NCBI GenBank assembly: GCA_963969595.1
Contig: OZ018415.1
Coordinates: forward strand, 14,136,001 to 14,200,000
Direction of reading: 5' to 3'
Length of the DNA: 64,000 nt
Source: Neckera pumila
Taxonomy: Eukaryota > Streptophyta > Bryopsida > Hypnales > Neckeraceae
Below are positions 61,575 through 64,000 of the stretch, piece by piece (position 1 is the stretch's first letter; the number at the start of each line of letters is the position of its first letter). The position numbers and the translations under genes were made by a program. The notes under the pieces were generated by a model. It was not told the origin of the DNA. It did no database searches and was given only the letters and a program-made list of their open reading frames with translations.

Positions 61575-62854
61575 CTATTTTTTCTACTTCTATATGTATC
61601 TCTAATTGCTGTTGAACACAAACTACACAAACAATATATATACATACATCATATATTAAATAATTTATACAAATGAATCATACATGTTGAATAGGAAAAA
61701 AAGTTACACAAAAACTAAAAAGTCCTCAAGTAGATGTATACAAAATAAGCCAAACTTATGCATTATGTCCTTAAAAACCACCCACCATAGATCAAAATTG
61801 GAACAATAAACTAATAACAACCTAGAATGAGACGTCATTCATTAATTTGTCTATTTGCGGATGGAAAATGGAAGCTCTTCATACGAATTTTTTCTCTCTA
61901 GACCTTTCAGACTACTCCTGTAGATTTACAAACTATGCACTATATATAGATCATTCTATGTACTTTATATTAATTGTAATACCATTTTTTTTAATTTATA
62001 TTAATTGTATTACAATAAATGATGTTATAGTAACTTGATTATTTTTTACATTATTAGCTCCAACAATTAAAATATACCCTACAGTAGGTTGCCCATTATT
62101 TGTAAAAGAACCACTAGTGAAGTACCCGTGAACGTTTGTTGTATAAAACTTGTGTGTATGAATCAGTCACAATTTTTTGACCTTCTTTGTGAAATTACAA
62201 GGATTTTGAATATGAATGTGGAGAGTGTGCATAATATTATAAACGTATATCTTCCTATTGTATATTGTTAGCGTGGAGGCAAGCCACAATTCTTGAATAA
62301 AGGAATGGAACAGCCATGTGAGCTACAAGTGATGACGGATCAAGTGAATATGCTCCTATTGTAGTAAGACTAGGGCTTTTTTTTCTTTTTTTATGAAGAG
62401 CCAATGTGGCAATAAAAAAAATAGAGTGATGCTCCAAAGTGAAATTCTAATCTATATACTAAATAGAAATTATCACATCAATACATATTACATATCCATA
62501 ATTCTATTTTCATCTACAATCTAGCAATTACATTCAATTTTTTTTATAATTTGAAGTCTTCTAGCAAAAACTTAATGGTTTGTTGCCATTTTTTAGCCAA
62601 ACTATTTTTTTTCTAGTGCAGCCTAACACTATTTCATTCTCTCCAAAAACGTTGTGCAAGATATGTAGAATAGGACTTTGGAATACAAACGAATGATCAA
62701 ATTGTGAGGCATGTACTTTGACAAAGAAGTGGTTTAAGTCCACAACAAAAAAAGAAGAAGTTACATCTTTAATTAACTTAAAGCAACTAATTTTTGGATC
62801 AGATTTTTGCTAGAATCTTACCTAATTTTGGCACCAACTATTACTATGGTAGTA
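61575..62854. other. AT-rich DNA without genes
   Basis: Only short frames; no complete element recognised. Confidence 0.5.
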
Positions 62855-63090
62855 TTCCTTCTGTCAATCTATCCCAAAGTAAGTGTATTGAATAATGTTG
62901 AAAATATTTCATTGATCATTTTGTGAAAAAAATTTCAGAATGATCCAACTTTTGTATTACCAGAATGAATAAAAAACTTTGCATATTTTAAATGCAACTT
63001 AAATAAAATTGGATAGAAAAAATGCTATATATTTAAAAAACATTTAGAATATGAAATCTAATTAGGACACTTATTTTGGGACATTGGATG
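62855..63090. mobile_element. Stowaway-like MITE (236 bp)
   Basis: Left end TTCCTTCTGTC then ATCCCAAAGTAAGTGT; right end (inverted) CATCCAATGTCCCAAAATAA then GTGTCC; TA at 62853-62854 and 63091-63092. Distant relative of the MITE at 42715. Confidence 0.65.
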
Positions 63091-63092
63091 TA

Positions 63093-63887
63093 TAATGTTC
63101 ACAAAAGAAAAATGGGGTAAAAAAATGGATGAAATCACAAGAAACTTCTCAAAAAAAAAAAATTGGTTGCTTTTTGAATAAAATATATTAATAATAGACA
63201 ATTTTGTGGATGGATAATTCTATCTAATTTGCTCTCAATTGCTTTTGTTTTCAAGCTACGAGTAATTAGAGTGCAATCACAAAGTGATAGTTTTGCAAAA
63301 TTTTGAACTCTAGGATTTTCCTCCATTTTTTGGATTTGTGTTTTGGTTGATTCTTCTTAGAAAATGACATGCCTATGCTTGTATTTTTCTTCTCAAAAAT
63401 TTTAGACAAGCTATTTTTGGAATTTTAATTCTAAACTAATAAATTTCTAATATACCAAAATGCAGTAAATGGAGGGGCTAATTTATGGTATATGCTCTAG
63501 ACATGAAACCAACTTATTCCAAAATGGACTCTCTAAATCAGTTGATGCTTTCTTCTAAAAAATTGATAAAGCAAGAAAATTTTCAAATGGCAATTGCATT
63601 GAATGGGTAGGATTTTTGGAACTAACTAGCAAAAATGAATCTTCATGTTCAAGATTTTCTTAGCTTTTTCTTAGAAAAAATGATAACACAGTATATTTAT
63701 TTAATTTAGAATACCAATAGAATCACACCCACTTTTACTTCCAATGCACATCATAGCTAAAAATGTGCAATCTATGCATCTTGTGCTTTATTGTGAAGGA
63801 AATTTTGTGAAAGAATCTTGTGAAGGAATTTTTGTGAAGGAACCTCTTGCAATATTTGTAGCATGAAAAACACCCTTGCATGCATTC
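63093..63887. other. AT-rich DNA without genes
   Basis: Nothing recognised. Confidence 0.45.
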
Positions 63888-63891
63888 TGAA

Positions 63892-64000
63892 CCTCTAAAG
63901 GATCAAATAACTATTGAACATACACATGTGATCTTGGGTAGGTCCATAGAAGGCCTTTTATTAATGGATGTTCTAAAAATTTTCACATATTCAAGGTGCA
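63892..64000. mobile_element. Left end of a TTAA-family element running off the window
   Basis: TGAA followed by CCTCTAAAGGATC, then inner sequence GGGTAGGTCCATAGA similar to other left ends. The rest is outside the window. Confidence 0.55.

Overview
The window looks like a nuclear segment of a land plant. It carries a plant-type EDM2-like PHD-finger gene, a fragment of a plastid-type ribulose-phosphate 3-epimerase gene, an F-box/kelch relic, a plant-style SIN3-like co-repressor gene and a katanin p80 gene, all with GT-AG introns. A seed-free plant (bryophyte or lycophyte) is my guess, but the species cannot be fixed from sequence alone. Genes are GC-richer; most of the rest is AT-rich DNA with no long reading frames.

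Layout: (1) 1-1,820, + strand: the last six exons of a katanin p80 (con80 domain) gene; its 5' part lies outside. (2) 3,368-4,087, - strand: only the first two exons of a plastid RPE gene, with a frameshift, so a 5' gene fragment. (3) 6,032-9,022, + strand: a decayed F-box/kelch gene broken by stops and frameshifts, a 103-bp fold-back insertion and a 140-bp CACTA element with a perfect TGG target duplication. (4) About 9-38 kb: AT-rich repeats. Three copies of one segment (about 13.2-18.4, 18.8-21.8 and 35.3-38.8 kb) hold a ~49-bp minisatellite; two of them also hold the EDM2 leader and first coding exon. (5) 38,677-43,311, + strand: EDM2-like gene with N-terminal domain and PHD cluster but no recognisable C-terminal part. 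(6) 44.6-52 kb: more repeats. (7) 52,753-57,717, + strand: complete SIN3-like gene with three PAH domains, HDAC-interaction domain and Sin3 C-terminal domain in only four exons. (8) 57.7-64 kb: 3' flank, minisatellites and MITEs.

The most notable structure is a family of non-coding ~0.9-kb elements with ends CCCCTAAAG, flanked by 4-bp TTAA or TTAA-like duplications. About twelve full, partial, nested or recombined copies are present. The segmental copies supply three 'empty sites' and a nested insertion supplies a fourth, so the element boundaries can be read directly. A second family (ends GGGTGATTGC) includes a 1,073-bp element whose two ~440-bp arms form a long inverted repeat.

Functionally, EDM2 and SIN3 both act on chromatin (heterochromatin/intron silencing and histone deacetylation), and katanin acts on microtubules; nothing suggests that they work as a linked unit. 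No CRISPR array, tRNA, rRNA or bacterial-type operon was seen.
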